Positions 26,342-35,810 are shown, counted from the first letter of the stretch. The stretch: 64,000 bases of DNA from Sva-07 sp963716095 (GCA_963716095.1 CAVQSV010000017.1:50937-114936); one strand, 5' to 3'. Made by a program: numbers and translations. Notes: generated by a model from the sequence alone, not told the origin.

Positions 26342-27247
26342 ATGACCACCACGGATGCCGGGGCGCCCGGGAGCACCACCAACCGTTTCGAGAGCGTGCA
26401 GTCGGTGCGTGACGCGCTCCGCGACGTCAACTACCTGGCGGATGAGGGCATCGCCGGCGTGGCGTACCTCGCGGACCGTCTCTCCAAGCCGGTCCTCGTC
26501 GAGGGCCCAGCCGGTACCGGCAAGACGCAGCTCGCCAAGTCGATCGCCGAGATCACCGACGCCAGGCTGATCCGCTTGCAGTGCTACGAGGGCCTCGACG
26601 AGAGCAAAGCGCTCTACGAATGGAACTACAAGAAGCAGCTGCTGCGCATCCAGACCGAGCGCGGCGAGCAGGGTGAGGACTGGACGGAGATCAAAGACGA
26701 CATCTTCTCCGACGAGTTCCTGCTCACCCGTCCGCTGCTCGAGGCGATCACGGCGACCGATCCGGTCGTGTTGCTGATCGACGAGGTCGACCGCGTCGAA
26801 GTCGAGACCGAGGCGCTGTTGCTCGAGATCCTCTCCGACTACCAGGTGTCGATCCCCGAGCTCGGCACGATCACCGCCACGCAGATCCCGCTGGTGTTCC
26901 TCACGTCGAACAACACGCGTGAGCTGTCGGAAGCGCTCAAGCGGCGCTGCCTGTACCTGCACGTCGACTATCCGCATCTCGATCGCGAGAAGGAGATCGT
27001 GCTCTCGAAGGTGCCCGACATCACCGAGCACCTCGCCGACCAGGTCGCCCGCATCGTCCGCTCGATCCGTCAGCTCGACTTGAAGAAGGCGCCGAGCGTG
27101 TCCGAGACGCTCGACTGGGCTCGCACGCTGATGTTGCTCAACATCGACAACATCGACGAGCAGACCGCCAAGGACACCCTCAACGTTCTGCTCAAGTACC
27201 AGACCGACATCGCCAAGGCCGCCAAAGAGCTCTCGGTCGACGACTGA
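26342..27247 (+). CDS. MoxR-type AAA+ ATPase
   Basis: 301 residues. Walker A is GPAGTGKTQLA, Walker B VVLLIDEVDRV, and the sensor region is PLVFLTSNNTRELSEALKRRCLY. The QCYEGLDESKALYEWNYKKQLL segment is typical of CoxD/MoxR-like ATPases. These act as chaperones that insert or activate metal cofactors or assemble complexes, usually with a von Willebrand A partner encoded next door, as here (20 bp downstream). Confidence 0.9.
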   Translation: MTTTDAGAPGSTTNRFESVQSVRDALRDVNYLADEGIAGVAYLADRLSKPVLVEGPAGTGKTQLAKSIAEITDARLIRLQCYEGLDESKALYEWNYKKQLLRIQTERGEQGEDWTEIKDDIFSDEFLLTRPLLEAITATDPVVLLIDEVDRVEVETEALLLEILSDYQVSIPELGTITATQIPLVFLTSNNTRELSEALKRRCLYLHVDYPHLDREKEIVLSKVPDITEHLADQVARIVRSIRQLDLKKAPSVSETLDWARTLMLLNIDNIDEQTAKDTLNVLLKYQTDIAKAAKELSVDD

Positions 27248-27267
27248 GCGCAACGACGGACTGACTG

Positions 27268-28707
27268 ATGCTCGACCTGCTCAACGGCTTCGTCGTCGAA
27301 CTCCGCAACGCTGGGCTGCCCGTCAGCCTCACGGAGAACCTCGACGCCATGGAGGCCGTGCAGCACATCCCGATCGAGGACCGCGAGGCGTTCAAGTACG
27401 CGCTCGGCGCCACGCTGATCAAGAACCACGCTCATTGGCGCAGCTTCGAGACGGTGTTCGAGGTGTACTTCAGCCTGCGTGGGCCCGAGTACAAGCTCGT
27501 CCAGGACGGCGACGACGACACCGACATCGACGAACTCTGGCGCGAACTGCAGGAACAGCAGCAGCAAGAGGGCCAGGGCGGCGCCGGGGGGATGGACAAC
27601 CTCACCCCCGAAGAGATCGCCCAGATGCTGATGTCGGCGCTGATGAACGGCGATCAGGGGATGATGCGGGCAATGGCCAAGCAGTCGGTCCAGCGGTTCG
27701 CCGGGATGGAGCCCGGTCGCCCGGTCGGAGGCACGTACTACTTGTACCGCACGCTGCGGAATCTCGACCTCGACGGCATGCTCGAGAAGATGATGGACCA
27801 GGCCCGTCAGGAGGCCGATGGCGATCTGACTTCGCTCGAGGAGCGACTCGAGAAGGAAGAGTTCGAGGACCGGATCGACAAGTTCAAGGGTGAGATCGAG
27901 TCGGAGATCCGCCGGCGCCTGGTGGCCGACCGCGGCGCCGAGGCGATGGCCAAGACGTTGCGCAAGCCGTTGCCCGAGGACGTCGAGTTCATGCACGCCT
28001 CGCGCGACGAGATGCAGGCGCTGAAGAAGTCGCTGTACCCGCTCACCCGCAAGCTCGCGGCGCGCCTTGCTCGGAAACGCCGGCACGGTCGCAAGGGCCC
28101 GCTCGACTTCCGCAACACCGTGCGGCACTCGCTGAGCTATGGCGGTGTGCCGGCGGAGCCCAAGTTCAAGTACCCGCGCCCGGCCAAGCCCGAGTTGATC
28201 GTGGTCGCCGACATCTCCGGGTCGGTCGCGGCGTTCGCTCGGTTCACGTTGATGCTGGTGTACGCGATCCAGAACCAGTTCAGCAAGGTCCGATCGTTCG
28301 TGTTCATCGACGGCATCGACGAGGTCACCGACTACTTCAAGGCGACCGAGGACATCACCGAGGCGATCCATCGGGTCAACACCGAAGCCGACGTGGTGTG
28401 GGTCGACGGCCACTCCGACTACGGCCATGCCTTCGAGGTGTTCTGGGAACGCTACGGCAAGGACATCGGACCGAAGTCGACCGTGCTCCTGCTCGGCGAT
28501 GCGCGAAACAACTACCACGCCAGCCAGGCGTGGGTGGTCAAGGAGATCGCCCAGAAGGCTCGCCACGTCTACTGGCTGAACCCCGAGCCGCGCAGCTACT
28601 GGAACACCGGTGACTCGATCGTCGGCGAGTACGGCACGCACACCGATGGCGTGTACGAGTGCCGCAACCTGCGCCAGCTCGAAGCATTCGTCGAAAAGCT
28701 CGCCTGA
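27268..28707 (+). CDS. CoxE-like von Willebrand factor A protein
   Basis: 479 residues. The C-terminal vWA domain has the MIDAS-type motif VVADISGSVAAF (DxSxS) near residue 315. Before it lies a charged, helical region (GDLTSLEERLEKEEFEDR). A basic stretch with RKRRHGRKGPLDFRNTVR precedes the vWA domain. It pairs with the MoxR-type ATPase just upstream. In CO dehydrogenase clusters the CoxD/CoxE pair matures the active site. No such oxidoreductase is adjacent here, so the client is unknown. Confidence 0.87.
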   Translation: MLDLLNGFVVELRNAGLPVSLTENLDAMEAVQHIPIEDREAFKYALGATLIKNHAHWRSFETVFEVYFSLRGPEYKLVQDGDDDTDIDELWRELQEQQQQEGQGGAGGMDNLTPEEIAQMLMSALMNGDQGMMRAMAKQSVQRFAGMEPGRPVGGTYYLYRTLRNLDLDGMLEKMMDQARQEADGDLTSLEERLEKEEFEDRIDKFKGEIESEIRRRLVADRGAEAMAKTLRKPLPEDVEFMHASRDEMQALKKSLYPLTRKLAARLARKRRHGRKGPLDFRNTVRHSLSYGGVPAEPKFKYPRPAKPELIVVADISGSVAAFARFTLMLVYAIQNQFSKVRSFVFIDGIDEVTDYFKATEDITEAIHRVNTEADVVWVDGHSDYGHAFEVFWERYGKDIGPKSTVLLLGDARNNYHASQAWVVKEIAQKARHVYWLNPEPRSYWNTGDSIVGEYGTHTDGVYECRNLRQLEAFVEKLA

Positions 28708-28741
28708 CAGCCTCGCCGCCCCGGCCCGCCAGCCGGGCTGC

Positions 28742-28779
28742 GATGAGCGAGCACACCAGATCTGCGGGTTTCGCTCATC
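28742..28779. repeat. Palindromic repeat copy C
   Basis: GATGAGCGA and TCGCTCATC arms enclose a core CAGATCTGC. It lies 34 bp after the CoxE-like gene. Copy D at 29782 is its reverse complement with a single mismatch over 38 bp; the two bracket the broken AbiEi-like gene. Confidence 0.88.
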
Positions 28780-28869
28780 GGTGGGCGGGCGGGCGGACGC
28801 TGCCGGTCCGAGCGGTACGTTCGGCACCGACTCCCCCCGGATGTCATCTCGACCCGGGAAGGAGCCGTC

Positions 28870-29771
28870 ATGGCTCACCTCACCTCCGCTGCCCACGACC
28901 ACTTCGCTCGCCAGCACGGCGTCGCCAGTGTCGGCCAACTCCTCGATTCGGGGCTCGGTCTACCGCCAGATCGAACGACTGGAGCGCGACGGCGCCATCG
29001 ATCTGGTCCTGCGAGGCGTCTATCGATCTCGCAGCGTTCGCCTCGACGAACTCGGCCGCTGCGCGGCGGTCTGCCTGCTGCGCCGCGACGTGGTCGTGGC
29101 GGGCCCGACGGCGGGGCGAATCTGGGGTTTTCGGCGACTCCCGCCCGACCGCCGCGTCGACGTGATCGGTCCACCGGCGAGCCAACCGACGATCAGCTCG
29201 TGGGTTCGTGTCTACCGAACGGCGGCGATCCACGATCACGACGTCGTCGAGCGACCGGACGGGATTCGCATCACGACCAGACAACGCACGGCCTTCGATC
29301 TCGCTCGCGATCTCGGTCCCGACGACCTGCTGTCGGTGATCGAGCAGGCGATGCACGACGGACGCCTTCACGACGACGATCTCCGCGAGGTTGCCGTCGA
29401 CTGGTTGTCACCGCGGCGTCGCTGGGCCAGGACGTTCCTGCTGCAACTCGACCGTCGCATCGCCGGAGGGGCGGCGGAATCGCATCCGGAGGTCGTCGTC
29501 GGCGAGGCGCTGGCCGCTGCGGGGGTTCGAGGGCTCGTCGTCAGTACGAGATCGACCTGGCCATCCGAGCGCCGTCGCGATCGAGATCGACATCTTCCCG
29601 ACGCACGACGAGACGATCGGCAGGCTCCGTGATCGGCGGCGGGATGCTGCTTCGGCGGCGATCGGCTGGACGACGTCCCGTCTCGATCGCGTCACCTACG
29701 AGTCCCGCCTGAGCGGTTGGGCACGCGCGTTCGCAGGCGACCTCCGGGCCCGGCCACCCGCTGCCTCCTGA
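28870..29771 (+). pseudogene. AbiEi-like antitoxin-domain protein with C-terminal nuclease-like part, three frameshifts
   Basis: Read through three single-base corrections, the product begins AHLTSAAHDHFARQHGVAS VGQLLDSG, then SVYRQIERLERDGAIDLV and LRGVYRSRS, the winged-helix domain of type IV antitoxin AbiEi-like proteins. The middle has RQRTAFDLARDLG. The end reads RQYEIDLAIRAP, VAIEIDIFPTHDETIG and SRLSGWARAF, resembling the PD-(D/E)XK-like C-terminal part of this family (DUF559 type). Breaks are near 28955 (one extra G), 29540 (one missing base) and 29573 (one missing G). Three breaks in one gene could mean real decay. Palindromic repeats C and D flank it in inverted orientation. Confidence 0.65.
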
Positions 29772-29781
29772 CCCCAGGATC

Positions 29782-29819
29782 GATGAGCCAAACCCGCAGA
29801 TCTGGTGTGCTCGCTCATC
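29782..29819. repeat. Palindromic repeat copy D (inverted relative to C)
   Basis: It reads GATGAGCCA to GCTCATC on the plus strand. Its reverse complement matches copy C at 37 of 38 positions. It lies 11 bp after the AbiEi-like gene and 18 bp before the rhodanese start. Confidence 0.88.
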
Positions 29820-29836
29820 GCTCGTAGGATCGCTCC

Positions 29837-30610
29837 GTGACCTCGCTGCCTGCGCTGCTCGACGAGCTGTCTGCGCACGACGAGGCCTTGGCGCTCGGCT
29901 CCGGTCATTCGGTGATCGCCGAGGGGCTCGGCCGGCGGGGGACCGCTGTCGTGGTCGTGAACGGTGACTGGCCGAGCGTGCAACTGCCCCGGCGGTATTC
30001 GCTCGTGATCGTCGAGCCCCTCGATGGGTCCCACGATGGCGCTGCAGTCGTCCACTGCGCAGTTCAACACGTCGCTCCCGGCGGCGAGATCGTCGTGATG
30101 GTCGGAGTGGACGACGGCGCCGCCGAACGATTCGAGCTGCGTGAGCGCGGCCGTGTCGACGTCGAGGGCTCGCAGATCGTGCGCTACGCACGTACCGATC
30201 GAGTGACCATCCACGACCGGGTCTTCGCTGCGCGCTCCCGGATTCGGCGGGTCACGCCTGCCGAGCTCGCGGCACGGCTGCTGCTCGATGACGGTGCTCC
30301 CACGATCGTCGACACTCGCACCGCCACCGATCGCGGTCGCTTCGGAGTCATCGCTGGATCGATCCATGTGCCTCGAACGCTCGTCGAGTGGCATCTCGAC
30401 CCCGCCAACGGATATCGCCACAGCGACGTCGCATCGTTCGACCAGCCGCTGGTGCTGGTCTGCAACGGCGGATACAGCTCCTCGCTGGCTGCTGAGAACC
30501 TGCTCGATCTGGGCTTCACCGACGTCGGCGACCTCGTCGGCGGAATCCGTGCCTGGGCGGCTGCCGGGTTCGAGGTCGCCGAACCCGACCACTCCCACCT
30601 GGATCTGTGA
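29837..30610 (+). CDS. Rhodanese-domain protein
   Basis: 257 residues from a GTG start. The C-terminal half is a rhodanese domain (TPAELAARLL, IVDTRTATDRGRFGVIAGSI) with the active-site loop LVCNGGYSSSLA holding the catalytic Cys. This fold moves sulfane sulfur or acts as a phosphatase-like or regulatory domain. The N-terminal 130 residues (ALALGSGHSVIAEGLGRRG, VAPGGEIVVMVGV) resemble a degenerate Rossmann-like domain and are not recognised. Repeat D lies just upstream. It converges with the next gene. Confidence 0.8.
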   Translation: MTSLPALLDELSAHDEALALGSGHSVIAEGLGRRGTAVVVVNGDWPSVQLPRRYSLVIVEPLDGSHDGAAVVHCAVQHVAPGGEIVVMVGVDDGAAERFELRERGRVDVEGSQIVRYARTDRVTIHDRVFAARSRIRRVTPAELAARLLLDDGAPTIVDTRTATDRGRFGVIAGSIHVPRTLVEWHLDPANGYRHSDVASFDQPLVLVCNGGYSSSLAAENLLDLGFTDVGDLVGGIRAWAAAGFEVAEPDHSHLDL

Positions 30611-30647
30611 CGATCGCGCCGGGCCGCCTCCCGTCGGGCGGTTGGTC

Positions 30648-32069
30648 TCAGCGGGTCCGACCGGTGCGCTGGCGTACCAGTGCGGAGCGTCCTCGTGCCA
30701 TCGCCAGCCATTCGCGGGGCAGATTCGAGTAGGTGATGCGGGCGAAGTCGTCAGCGGCCTGTCTGATGAGTTCGGCGTGGGATGGGTAGGGGTGCACGGT
30801 TCCGAACAGTTTGCGCATGCCGATGCCGTTGTCGATCGCCAGGGTGAACATGCCGATCAGGTCGCTGGCACCGGGTCCGACGATCGCCGCCCTCAGGATC
30901 CGCCCGGTGAACCGCTCTGCGTCGACCACGAGCCGCCCGTCGACGATGTCGTCGGTGTAGCCACGATCGATGTCTGCGTGGTCGACGACGATGCGTCGTC
31001 GTGATGCCTCGGGGAACCGGGCGAGTTCAGTGAGGGTCATGCCGACCGACGCGACCTCTGGCTGGCCGTAGGTGGCACCGGGGACCGCTCCGAGTCGGCC
31101 GAACTTCGGGAGCTGCGGGAGTGCGATTGCGCGTACGGTTCGGCGACCGACCGCTCCGGCGCCGTGGGTCGTGAGGGTGTTGCCGGTGACGTCGCCGACC
31201 GCCCAGATGCGCTCGACCGACGTCCGTCCCCAGTCGTCGGCGACGATGCCGGTCGCCTCGGTGCGCACTCCGGCTCGTTCGAGCGACAATCCGTCGAGCC
31301 GCGGACGCCGTCCGACCGCCATCAGCACACGATCGACGCCATCGACGGTCGAGCCATCGGCCAGTTGAGCGGTGTCGCCGTCGACCCGCTCGATCGTGGT
31401 TCCGAGGTGGAGCCCGACGCCCTGGGCACGGAGTGATCGCTCGACGACCTCGCTGATCAGGGGGTCCTCCGAGGTCAGCAGTCGTTCCTGGAGCTCGACG
31501 ATCGCGACCTGTGTGCCCAGAGCGGCGAATGCCGTCGCCATCTCGACGGCGATGGCGCCGCCGCCGACGATCAGCAGCCTCGTCGGAGGCGACTCGAGCT
31601 CGAACAACTCCTCGTTCGTGACGACCCGTTCGGCGTCGAGGCCGTCGATGCCGATCGTGACAGGCTTCGATCCGCCGGCGATCACGACGTGTTCGGCGCG
31701 GACGAGGAGTGTCGTCTCGCCGTCGGCGACGCTGACGACGTGCGGGTCGCGGGCGCCGGTGAGCGAGGCCCAGCCGCGCACGAGGTGAATGTGTTCGTGC
31801 TCGGCCATCTCGACGGCCTCGCGGCCGGCGAGATCGTCGCGCTTGGCCCGCGTCCAGGCGAGTGGGTCGTCGGTGCCCGAGCGTGCAGCGTGCAGCAGTG
31901 CCTTCGACGGGATGCACCCCACATTCGTGCAGTCGCCACCGATCGGACCGCCTTCGATCAGCACGACGTCGTGTCCGAACCCCGCCAATCCGATCGCCAG
32001 GGTGAGTCCGCCGGATCCAGCGCCGATGACGGCGGTCTTGTAGGTGCGGGTGGAGTCGTGACCGATCAT
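30648..32069 (-). CDS. Flavin disulfide reductase (mercuric-reductase / Lpd-like)
   Basis: 473 residues. The FAD-binding start AVIGAGSGGLTLAIGLAG is followed by the redox-active disulfide GGDCTNVGCIPSKALL. The NAD(P)H site is LLIVGGGAIAVEMATAF, then the second FAD loop IWAVGDVTGN, and a dimerisation domain with TVHPYPSHAE. There is no MerR regulator or N-terminal HMA domain, so mercury specificity is not implied. The start ATG overlaps the VTT gene stop by four bases. The VTT-plus-reductase pairing recurs in bacteria and is sometimes a fusion. Confidence 0.87.
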   Translation of the reverse strand: MIGHDSTRTYKTAVIGAGSGGLTLAIGLAGFGHDVVLIEGGPIGGDCTNVGCIPSKALLHAARSGTDDPLAWTRAKRDDLAGREAVEMAEHEHIHLVRGWASLTGARDPHVVSVADGETTLLVRAEHVVIAGGSKPVTIGIDGLDAERVVTNEELFELESPPTRLLIVGGGAIAVEMATAFAALGTQVAIVELQERLLTSEDPLISEVVERSLRAQGVGLHLGTTIERVDGDTAQLADGSTVDGVDRVLMAVGRRPRLDGLSLERAGVRTEATGIVADDWGRTSVERIWAVGDVTGNTLTTHGAGAVGRRTVRAIALPQLPKFGRLGAVPGATYGQPEVASVGMTLTELARFPEASRRRIVVDHADIDRGYTDDIVDGRLVVDAERFTGRILRAAIVGPGASDLIGMFTLAIDNGIGMRKLFGTVHPYPSHAELIRQAADDFARITYSNLPREWLAMARGRSALVRQRTGRTR

Positions 32070-32848
32070 GTGAGCGACCCTTCGGTGGCGTCGTTGGGCG
32101 TGTTGGTGCTGTTGGTCGTGGTCGAGGTGGGTTGGCGGCGGCGCAGGAGGCGTGCGATGACGAGGCTGACCACGAAGATGACGACGCTGGCGACGAGGAT
32201 GGCGGGATCGATGCCTCCGAGGCCCTCGTCGACGCTGTCGATCGAGGCGCCGAGGAGCACGAACGAGACCGTTCCGGGAAGCGAGCCGAGCGCCGTCGCC
32301 AACAGGAACGGCAACCACCTCAGTCGCAGGATCCCCGAGACGTAATTGACCAGGTCGTACGGCAGGAACAGCAGCCGCATGATCAGTACGGTCTCGAAGC
32401 TGTTGTTGCGCATGCGGTTCGACCATCGCTGCACGAACGATGCGGTGTCGTCGACGATCGCGTCATCGTCGGCGCCGGGTGCATGGCCGAGCAAGCGGCC
32501 CACGCCGTAGGCGATCATCGCCGAGGCGTTCGCGGCGACGACGACGACGAGCACCCCGACCACTGGGCCGAACAGGATGCCGCCGACGATCGTGAGGATC
32601 GACGCCGGGAAGAGCACGATCGGCCGTGCGAGATACACCAGGACGTAGGCGAAGACGCCCCACCACGATTCGCCGACCGTGTCGATGAACCGCTGCGCTG
32701 TCTCGGTGGTCGACAGCCCGTTCGACGACTGGTAGATCTGCCACGCCACGATCGCCGCGATCCAGATCGCTGCCACGATGCCCCGCTGCACCCACACGAC
32801 CATCGAGGGACGGCGAGTCGGTACGGCTTCGAGCGCCGACGTGCTCAT
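32066..32848 (-). CDS. VTT-domain (TVP38/DedA-like) membrane protein
   Basis: 260 residues with about six hydrophobic segments. The VTT/SNARE-associated core shows LARPIVLFPASILTIVGGIL and the MRLLFLPYDLVNYVSGI block. Relatives are lipid or undecaprenyl-phosphate scramblases and transporters. The tail is Thr/Asn rich (QPTSTTTNSTNTPN). Its start overlaps the upstream phosphatidyltransferase stop, and its stop overlaps the reductase start, so three genes form a tightly coupled operon. Confidence 0.85.
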   Translation of the reverse strand: MSTSALEAVPTRRPSMVVWVQRGIVAAIWIAAIVAWQIYQSSNGLSTTETAQRFIDTVGESWWGVFAYVLVYLARPIVLFPASILTIVGGILFGPVVGVLVVVVAANASAMIAYGVGRLLGHAPGADDDAIVDDTASFVQRWSNRMRNNSFETVLIMRLLFLPYDLVNYVSGILRLRWLPFLLATALGSLPGTVSFVLLGASIDSVDEGLGGIDPAILVASVVIFVVSLVIARLLRRRQPTSTTTNSTNTPNDATEGSLT

Positions 32849-33456
32849 GCGAGCACTCCTCGGGCCCACCACATGCGTTCGGCGATCGTGACCGCCACTG
32901 CTGCCGCCATGGTGGCCAACACCGCGACCGCTCCGCCCGGCCAGGCGAGCGCAACTGCGAAGAACACGATGGTTTCGGTGCCCTCGACGAGGCCGCGGGG
33001 CATGATCGTGCTCGTCGATGCACCGACCGCAGCCGCGCCCGCGTTCCGTTTCTCGAGCAACGCCGCCAGGTACGTCCACGACACGGCGTTGACGTAGAAC
33101 GTGGCGAGCAGCACCGCGACGGTGATCCAGGCGGCCCGGGTGTCGACACCGGCAGCGATCCCGAGCGGGATGACCGCATACCCGACCGTGTCGAACACGA
33201 TGTCGATGAGGCCGCCAGCGTCGCTGGCCACCTCTTGGTGGCGAGCGAGCGCACCGTCGAGCCCGTCGGCGATCCGGCTGACCAGCCAGAGCGCAACCGC
33301 AGCGACGGACATCTGCTGCCACGCCGCGGTCGCCGCCCCGAGCGCCGCAACCAGCGCCAGAACCGACACCACCATCGGAGGCACTGCTCCCAGCGGGCCG
33401 CGTATCAGCGGGCCGAGCAGTCGGTCTTTCGCCGGTCGCAGCGGTCCATCGAGCAT
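32845..33456 (-). CDS. CDP-alcohol phosphatidyltransferase family protein
   Basis: 203 residues, mostly hydrophobic. The catalytic motif is DGLDGALARHQEVASDAGG, continuing LIDIVFD, the D-x2-DG-x2-AR-x8-G-x3-D-x3-D pattern of the family. The enzyme joins a CDP-activated lipid to an alcohol or inositol-like acceptor in the membrane. Which phospholipid it makes cannot be read. It is first in the operon with the VTT protein and flavin reductase. Confidence 0.87.
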   Translation of the reverse strand: MLDGPLRPAKDRLLGPLIRGPLGAVPPMVVSVLALVAALGAATAAWQQMSVAAVALWLVSRIADGLDGALARHQEVASDAGGLIDIVFDTVGYAVIPLGIAAGVDTRAAWITVAVLLATFYVNAVSWTYLAALLEKRNAGAAAVGASTSTIMPRGLVEGTETIVFFAVALAWPGGAVAVLATMAAAVAVTIAERMWWARGVLA

Positions 33457-33547
33457 TGCCAGGTTGGAACCGTCACCGACCCTGCATCGTTCCCGTTGCT
33501 GCGTCTGTTTCGACTTTGGTCACCGGTTGCGGCCAGTCACACCCATC

Positions 33548-33585
33548 GATGAGCGAACCCACCACATCTGCGGGGTTCGCTCATC
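33548..33585. repeat. Palindromic repeat copy E downstream of guaB
   Basis: GATGAGCGAACCC and GGGTTCGCTCATC give a perfect 13-bp stem around CACCACATCTGC. It lies 17 bp beyond the guaB stop and upstream of the phosphatidyltransferase operon. This is the longest uninterrupted stem of the six copies. Confidence 0.88.
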
Positions 33586-33602
33586 GCTTCGTGACTGCAG
33601 GC

Positions 33603-35117
33603 TCAGGAGCGCTGGTAGTTCGGAGCTTCCTTCGTGATCGTGACGTCGTGCGGGTGGCTCTCCTCGCGGCCCGCGGTGGTGACGCGCATCAAGCGTGCGC
33701 CTCGGAGCCCCTCGAGCGTGGCGGCACCGGCGTAGCCCATGCCGGATCGAAGGCCGCCGACCAGCTGGTAGGCCACCTCGCCGAGGGGGCCGGCGTACGG
33801 CACCCGTCCCTCGATCCCTTCGGGAACGAGCTTGTTCGATCCCGCACCGACGGCCGTCGAGCCACCGGACGACTGGCCGGTCGCGTAGCGGTCCTGGCTG
33901 TCGCCGGTCATGGCGCCCATCGAGCCCATGCCGCGGTAGCTCTTGTAGCGGCGCCCTTCGAACAGCTCCATGTCGCCGGGGCTCTCCTCGGTGCCGGCCA
34001 ACAACGAACCGAGCATCACCGTGGAGGCACCAGCGACGATCGCCTTGACGATGTCGCCGGAGAAGGTGATGCCGCCGTCGGCGATGATGGGGATGCCGAG
34101 CTCGCGAGCCCGCTTCGCCGTGAACCAGATCGCCGAGAGCTGCGGCATGCCGGCACCGGACACCACCCGCGTCGTGCAGATCGAACCGGCACCGACACCG
34201 ACCTTGACGGCGTCGGCTCCGGCGCTCGCGAGGGTTTCGACGCCGTCTTCGGTGACGACGTTGCCGGCGGTGACGGCGAGCTCCGGCCACGATCCCTTGA
34301 TTCGCTGGATCGCTTTGACCACGTTGGCCGAGTGACCGTGTGCGGTGTCGATCGACACGGCGTCGACACCCATGGCGGCCAGTGCTTCGACGCGTTCCTC
34401 GAGGTCGTCGCCAACGCCGACGGCGGCGGCGCATCGCAGTCGGCCGCCAGCGTCCCGCGAGGCGTTCGGAAAGTCGAGCCGCTTCTGGATGTCCTTGACG
34501 GTGATCAGCCCAGCGAGGCGACCTTCGGCATCGACGAGTGGCAACTTCTCGATGCGATGTTGCTGGAGGATCGACTTGGCCTGGTCGAGCGATGTGCCGA
34601 CCTCAGCGGTGACCAGTCCGTCGGCGGTCATGAACTCGGTGATCGGACGCTCGAAGTCGGACCCCTCGCAGAACCGGATGTCGCGGTTGGTGAGGATGCC
34701 GACGAGGCGACCGTCGGGGTCGGTGATCGGGACACCGGAGAACTTGAAGCGGTGCATCAGGTCCTCGGCATCCTGCAGGAGCGCCGTCGGAGGCAGCGTG
34801 ACGGGGTCGGTGATCATGCCGGACTGCGACCGCTTGACCTTCTGGACTTCCGAGGCCTGATCGCTGATCGACATGTTTCGATGGATCACGCCGATACCGC
34901 CATGGCGGGCCATGGCCACCGCCATGCGGCCCTCGGTGACCTTGTCCATCGCAGCCGACACGAGCGGAACGGCGAGGTCGATGTCGCGGGCGAACGTCGC
35001 GGAGGTGTCGACGGCGTCGGGCAGCGTCTCGGAATAGCCAGGGATGACGACGACGTCGTCGAACGTGAGCGCCTCGAAGCGGTCGAAGAAGTCGTCGTTG
35101 GGATTGGTGCGGTTCAT
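33603..35117 (-). CDS. guaB: IMP dehydrogenase
   Basis: 504 residues. GuaB oxidises IMP to XMP, first step of GMP synthesis. The start FFDRFEALTFDDVVVIPGYS, a CBS pair (GRLVGILTNRDIRFCEG; GRLAGLITVKDIQKRL) and the active-site loop GVGAGSICTTRVVSG with the catalytic Cys are present. Downstream come PIIADGGI and YKSYRGMGSMGAM. The start overlaps the purN stop by four bases. It is the last gene of the purine cluster; repeat E follows. Confidence 0.95.
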   Translation of the reverse strand: MNRTNPNDDFFDRFEALTFDDVVVIPGYSETLPDAVDTSATFARDIDLAVPLVSAAMDKVTEGRMAVAMARHGGIGVIHRNMSISDQASEVQKVKRSQSGMITDPVTLPPTALLQDAEDLMHRFKFSGVPITDPDGRLVGILTNRDIRFCEGSDFERPITEFMTADGLVTAEVGTSLDQAKSILQQHRIEKLPLVDAEGRLAGLITVKDIQKRLDFPNASRDAGGRLRCAAAVGVGDDLEERVEALAAMGVDAVSIDTAHGHSANVVKAIQRIKGSWPELAVTAGNVVTEDGVETLASAGADAVKVGVGAGSICTTRVVSGAGMPQLSAIWFTAKRARELGIPIIADGGITFSGDIVKAIVAGASTVMLGSLLAGTEESPGDMELFEGRRYKSYRGMGSMGAMTGDSQDRYATGQSSGGSTAVGAGSNKLVPEGIEGRVPYAGPLGEVAYQLVGGLRSGMGYAGAATLEGLRGARLMRVTTAGREESHPHDVTITKEAPNYQRS

Positions 35118-35743
35118 GCGGAGACCTCCGTTGGGGCGGGTGCGGCGGAGCACAGTTGGCTGAGGGTGTCGACGAGCAGGTCGTGCTCGGTGGCGTGGAC
35201 GAGCGCAGCGAAGGCGTCGAAGCCGGCGTCGACGTCGATCGGGACGGTGGCGGTCCCGAGCACGGGACCGTCGTCGATGCCTTCGTCCGGCACGAGGTGC
35301 ACCATCACGCCGGTGTGCGAGCGGCTCCCGTCGACCGCTTCGGCCCACGCGCGCTCGATGGCACCGGTGCCGGGGAGTTCACCGGGCAGCGCCGGGTGGA
35401 GGTTGACCACTCGCTGTGGGAACCACCCGAGGAAGCTCATCGTGAGGATGCGCATCCAGCCGGCGAGCACCACCAGATCGGGGTCGAAGCCGGCGACGAC
35501 GTCGGCGAGCCGGGCGTCGTAGTCGGAGCGTTCTTCGCCAGGGTGAACGCCGACGTGAACCGCGGGGACACCCGCTGCGTCGGCACGTTGCAGGGCGAAC
35601 ACGTCGGGCTTGTTGGACACGACGGCGACAACTTCGGCAGCCAGGCGCTCGTCGGCGCAGGCGTCGATCAGCGCCTGGAGGTTCGAGCCGGAACCGGACA
35701 CCAGCACCACCAATCGCTTGCGGCGGGCGGCGGAGGTTCCCAT
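35114..35743 (-). CDS. purN: Phosphoribosylglycinamide formyltransferase
   Basis: 209 residues. PurN transfers formyl from 10-formyl-THF to GAR. Motifs are VVLVSGSGSNLQALIDA, an ALQRADAAGVPAVHV region, VLAGWMRILT and NLHPALPGELPG; the catalytic Asn and His lie in the NLHPA segment and the Asp is in VHLVPDEGIDDGPVL. It lies 67 bp after purDM and overlaps guaB. Confidence 0.93.
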   Translation of the reverse strand: MGTSAARRKRLVVLVSGSGSNLQALIDACADERLAAEVVAVVSNKPDVFALQRADAAGVPAVHVGVHPGEERSDYDARLADVVAGFDPDLVVLAGWMRILTMSFLGWFPQRVVNLHPALPGELPGTGAIERAWAEAVDGSRSHTGVMVHLVPDEGIDDGPVLGTATVPIDVDAGFDAFAALVHATEHDLLVDTLSQLCSAAPAPTEVSA

Positions 35744-35810
35744 GCGTCGAACCTACCGATCGTCCGGGCGGCCACTCGGCAACCTGAACGAAAAGTCACG
35801 CACGATTACA

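Noticed and set aside
30648..32069. Mercury resistance by the flavin disulfide reductase
   Set aside because: No HMA domain, C-terminal vicinal Cys pair, merR or merT is seen; the family has many other members.
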